Shown: in pieces, positions 61,676 to 64,000 of the stretch
Layout: each line of letters starts with the position of its first letter
Position numbering within the stretch: position 1 is the first letter of the stretch
Assembly (NCBI GenBank): GCA_045540275.1
Contig: JAZQGX010000235.1
Coordinates: forward strand, 1 to 64,000
Source of the DNA: RGIG8368 sp045540275
GTDB taxonomy: Bacteria; Verrucomicrobiota; Kiritimatiellia; RFP12; UBA1067
Reading direction: 5' to 3'
DNA: 64,000 nt
The notes under the pieces: generated by a model
The model's database searches: none
What the model saw: only the letters and a program-made list of their open reading frames with translations
Told to the model about the DNA's origin: nothing
Made by a program: the position numbers and the translations under genes

Positions 61676-62799
61676 GTCTCACCCCAAACCCGGCGTTTGA
61701 TGTAATCAGTATAAGAGATTATTATGCGGACGACCTTCTCGCTTACATCGGGCATGGAATAGTCATACACCTTCCGGCAGGGCTTCGCGACATCCAGATG
61801 CTTAAGCGCCTGAAGAATGCGCTCCTTGTTCTGCCCGACCATCATCACCGCCGCCTCTTCCATCGCTTCCGGACGCTCATGCGCCTCACGCAGATTAAGC
61901 GCCTTGAAACCAAGAATGCTCGACTCCTCGCTGATCGTTCCTGAATCGCTCAAGACCGCCTTTGCGTTCAGCTGCAGCGCCAGATACTCCGTAAGTCCCA
62001 TCGGCTTCATGAGCTTTACGAGCTTATCGAACTTGACTCCTTTCGTTTCAATCATCTTGCGCGTACGCGGATGTGTCGAAACGATGATTGGGAGCTTATA
62101 TGCCGCTGCAATCTCATTTAGACATTCCACCAGATTCAAAAAGTGGCGTTCATCGGCAATGTTCTCTTCGCGATGCGCACTCACCACAAAATACTTGCCT
62201 TTGACTACCTTCATCGCCTTTAGAACCTTCGCCGCATTGCGCTTCACTTTCGGCATTTGCTCGGTGAGAACCTCCAGCATCGGCGAACCAGTCTTGATGA
62301 CCTGATCTGGGGGCAGACCTTCCTTCAAAAGATATTCACGCGCAATGCTCGAATAGCACAAATTGATGTCGCTGATGTGGTCGACAATCTTGCGGTTCGT
62401 TTCTTCCGGGACACGCTGATCGAAGCAGCGGTTTCCCGCCTCCATGTGGAATACCGGGATATGACGCTTCTTCGCCGCGATTGCACAAAGACAGCTGTTC
62501 GTATCGCCAAGTACCAGAAATGCTTCCGGCTTCGTCTCTTCAAGAACTGGGTCGATCGCTTCAAGAATCTTCCCGGCCGTCACCGTGGCATTGCCACCAG
62601 CGGCGTTAAGGAAGTAGTCGGGCTTCCTTAGACCAAGATCTTTGAAGAATACCTCGTTCAGTTCGTAGTCGTAGTTCTGTCCAGTATGCACAAGCACATG
62701 CTCAACGGCTGGACTCGCATCGAGTTTCTTCATCACACACGCAAGCCTGATTATCTCAGGCCGCGTACCGACAACTGTCATCACTTTCAACTTTTTCAT
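61669..62799 (-). CDS. capG: UDP-N-acetylglucosamine 2-epimerase, CapG/FnlC type
   Basis: This 376-residue non-hydrolysing UDP-HexNAc 2-epimerase of the WecB fold has VVGTRPEIIRL, HTGQNYDYELNEVFF, VLGDTNSCLCAIAAKK, HMEAGNRCFDQRVPEETNRKI and VLSDSGTISEE. Its pairing with capF indicates the last step to UDP-N-acetyl-L-fucosamine rather than ManNAc synthesis. ATG 62799 has AAGGA eight bases upstream. The frame continues upstream to 62853 only because a repeat arm (62823-62852) happens to be open. Confidence 0.9.
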   Translation of the reverse strand: MKKLKVMTVVGTRPEIIRLACVMKKLDASPAVEHVLVHTGQNYDYELNEVFFKDLGLRKPDYFLNAAGGNATVTAGKILEAIDPVLEETKPEAFLVLGDTNSCLCAIAAKKRHIPVFHMEAGNRCFDQRVPEETNRKIVDHISDINLCYSSIAREYLLKEGLPPDQVIKTGSPMLEVLTEQMPKVKRNAAKVLKAMKVVKGKYFVVSAHREENIADERHFLNLVECLNEIAAAYKLPIIVSTHPRTRKMIETKGVKFDKLVKLMKPMGLTEYLALQLNAKAVLSDSGTISEESSILGFKALNLREAHERPEAMEEAAVMMVGQNKERILQALKHLDVAKPCRKVYDYSMPDVSEKVVRIIISYTDYIKRRVWGETF

Positions 62800-62822
62800 A
62801 AAATCAATCCTTTTGATCTTAG

Positions 62823-62852
62823 TAATCCTGTAAATCTTGTTAATCCTGTCCA
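62823..62852. repeat. Single AATCCTGTAAATC-type repeat arm
   Basis: Related to the inverted element at 61619-61675. It lies just upstream of capG and encodes the false N-terminal extension of that frame. Confidence 0.7.
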
Positions 62853-62867
62853 CTCGGAACTTACAAC

Positions 62868-63263
62868 TTACAACTCTCTCCTGAAATCATCATTTTCAAA
62901 TTCCCCGACCTTACAATCGGAGAATACCATAACTTCAGCATTTCCATCCTGCACAATCTTGAACCAATTTCCCGGCGACACTTTTAAAACGCATGGTCTC
63001 TCTGCATCAAGCACAAACTCCTCTGCACCTCTGCTACTCTGCAACTCTGCGTTAAAACTCTCAATGACAATAACCGTCCTTCCGCTCAACGGGAAAAACC
63101 ACTTCGTCTCTTTCTTATGCCCGATCCATCCCCGCACCGGCTGTTCTGCGCTGTTGGAGATGGTGTAGAACCGCTTCACTGCCGACATATCAAAGTCGTT
63201 GCAGAACCGCAATGCACCACGCACATCTGTATGCAGCCCACCTTGTATCAACATTGGATTCAT
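62868..63263 (-). CDS. WxcM/FdtA-like cupin sugar isomerase
   Basis: This 131-residue single-domain cupin (double-stranded beta helix) shows RGALRFCNDFD, RFYTISNSAEQPVRGWIGHKKETKWFFPLSG, and PGNWFKIVQDGNAEVMVFSD. It resembles WxcM-like or FdtA-type 3,4-ketoisomerases that act on nucleotide-linked keto sugars, and such genes often accompany the CapE/F/G set. Residues about 69-82 (FNAELQSSRGAEEF) come from an in-frame TTTAACGCAGAG-type repeat in a loop. The start is uncertain (63263, or three codons later), with no clear ribosome-binding site. Confidence 0.72.
   Translation of the reverse strand: MNPMLIQGGLHTDVRGALRFCNDFDMSAVKRFYTISNSAEQPVRGWIGHKKETKWFFPLSGRTVIVIESFNAELQSSRGAEEFVLDAERPCVLKVSPGNWFKIVQDGNAEVMVFSDCKVGEFENDDFRREL
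63021..63057. repeat. TTTAACGCAGAG-family repeat inside the cupin gene
   Basis: On the minus strand TTTTAACGCAGAG is followed by TTGCAGAG, TAGCAGAG and GTGCAGAG units. It is read in frame as FNAELQSSRGAE. Confidence 0.85.
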
Positions 63264-63270
63264 AGTTTTA

Positions 63271-63448
63271 TTTTTAACGCGGAGTGGCAGAGAAATTAAG
63301 AACTGACGGACTCTTCATGTCCCATGCAAACTTTAACCAATATCTATCAATATTAAAACCTCTGCTACTCCGCACCTCCGCTACTCTGCGTTAAAAAATC
63401 CCACCCCAAAAAAACTCTGCCTCTCCGTACCTGTGTGTTTAAAAACAC
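63271..63448. repeat. Cluster of TTTAACGC(A/G)GAG-family repeats
   Basis: A left arm lies at 63271-63293 (TTTTTAACGCGGAGTGGCAG). A right arm in opposite orientation lies at 63359-63397, ending in ACTCTGCGTTAAAAAA. A degenerate arm lies at about 63412-63448. The arms flank about 65 bases of ordinary sequence. The cluster fills the space between the cupin gene and the ATPase gene. Confidence 0.82.
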
Positions 63449-63488
63449 ACAGTTCATAACAATTCTACGTCCTTTCCCCACGCGGTTG

Positions 63489-64000
63489 CTACATATCTTC
63501 AATTGATAACCCTGACAAATTCATCGCCATACCGCTCTTTTCGGGATGCTTCTTGAAGAACGCTATTGTTTTTTCCCGCAGTCGCGCCTCGTCATAACGT
63601 TCACCTGAAAGTTTCACTTCATAAAAATCCAATACCCCCTCAAACTCATTTTCGCACACCAAATCTATTTCATTCTCACCCTTACGATCCCACCAACTGC
63701 CGATTCGCGTATATCGTCCCTCCTCGAAAAACTTCGCCTTGAAATATTGCTCAAGAGCCCGCCCGGCAAAAACATCAAAATCGCGTTCAATAATTTTCTG
63801 GAATTGCACCATCTGCCTCTGCTCGACAAGGTGTAGATACTTATAGACAAATCTAAACCAAAATCTGAAAAAGCAATCATTTATTCCATAAAGACAATTT
63901 CTGGTCGTAACCTGCTCATAAATTGGATGCGTCTTTGAAATATAACCATATGAAGACTCAAGCTTTGTCAAATGTCCTCCAATTTCAGTTCCAATAATAT
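63489..64000 (-). CDS. Archaeal-type ATPase, C-terminal part with DUF234 nuclease-like domain (cut by window edge)
   Basis: The frame is open to the end of the window, so the TTG at 63971 is not the true start. The visible 170 or so residues contain a winged-helix end (EIGGHLTKLESSYGYISKTH) and NDCFFRFWFRFVYKY. They then carry a DUF234/PD-(D/E)XK-like region: GSWWDRKGENEIDLVCEN, then DFYEVKL with the E-x-K motif. This is the C-terminal half of the AAA ATPases of the archaeal-ATPase type, which are often mobile and of unknown role. The N-terminal ATPase domain would lie beyond 64000. Confidence 0.8.
   Translation of the reverse strand, partial: IIGTEIGGHLTKLESSYGYISKTHPIYEQVTTRNCLYGINDCFFRFWFRFVYKYLHLVEQRQMVQFQKIIERDFDVFAGRALEQYFKAKFFEEGRYTRIGSWWDRKGENEIDLVCENEFEGVLDFYEVKLSGERYDEARLREKTIAFFKKHPEKSGMAMNLSGLSIEDM

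Noticed and set aside
62800..62853. N-terminal extension of capG
   Set aside because: These codons are a repeat arm; the conserved protein begins at ATG 62799 with a good Shine-Dalgarno sequence.

Overview
The window is a bacterial chromosome segment of moderate GC content with dense, mostly co-directional gene blocks. Three features point to a Gram-negative cell: Sec, Tat and lipoprotein signals, a type II pseudopilin-like protein, and an ExbB/TolQ-like membrane protein. I infer a PVC-superphylum organism (Lentisphaerota/Verrucomicrobiota/Kiritimatiellota type). That inference rests only on gene style: an NPCBM-GH27 enzyme, an esterase/beta-helix fusion, GYF_2 coiled-coil proteins and a zinc-ribbon pseudopilin. 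No rRNA, tRNA or CRISPR was found.

Layout. (1) 1-590 has no gene. (2) 631-9508 (+) is one operon: an EF-hand membrane protein, hexose-6-P mutarotase, TrmJ-like methylase, phosphomannomutase, a lone ABC ATPase and two GYF_2/coiled-coil proteins. It ends in a two-way terminator. (3) 9542-15433 (-) is a secreted glycan-degradation operon: esterase/beta-helix, Tat phosphoesterase and alpha-galactosidase. (4) 15597-25505 (-) runs from a clear promoter through pheT, a sugar isomerase, a sigma factor, a UvrD-like helicase, a zinc-ribbon pseudopilin, a GNAT enzyme, cysS and mtaB. (5) 25849-30427 (+) holds a secreted subtilase and an SDR enzyme. (6) 30419-40035 (-) runs from ispF through a HAD phosphatase, purC, a DUF3127/SSB-tail protein, prmC, nfo, an RNA uracil methylase and a YczE-type membrane protein to an ABC exporter pair. 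(7) 40213-44103 (+) is a self-contained three-gene operon with its own promoter and terminator. It encodes an ExbB/TolQ-like channel with a coiled-coil tail, a single-span partner and a large exported protein. It matches no system I can name and is my best candidate for something undescribed. (8) 44333-45751 (+) is a ROK-like protein with a cysteine-rich N-terminus. (9) 45814-55981 (-) holds a sugar ABC permease, an rRNA methylase-like protein, BrkB, a Tat ferredoxin, purL, a sirtuin and a lipoprotein. (10) 56043-56888 (-) is a REP-associated tyrosine transposase (RAYT). (11) 57019-64000 (-) is a surface-polysaccharide cluster that includes the UDP-FucNAc-type genes capF and capG, plus an edge-truncated ATPase.

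Genes within blocks are tightly coupled, often with a 4-base ATGA or TTGA start/stop overlap. Promoters that can be read are sigma-70-like, with a TTG-type -35, a 16-20 base spacer and a TATAAT-like -10.

The other striking theme is small repeats. One family (core AGGGTCTGTCCCC, 10 copies) surrounds the RAYT gene and has entered coding sequence: four in-frame copies in a ferredoxin gene, one forming the start of a lipoprotein, and one supplying a glycosyltransferase stop codon. A second, palindromic family (TTTAACGCAGAG...) is confined to the polysaccharide cluster and sits in frame inside three of its genes. It resembles, in behaviour only, the protein-coding palindromic elements known from Rickettsia.
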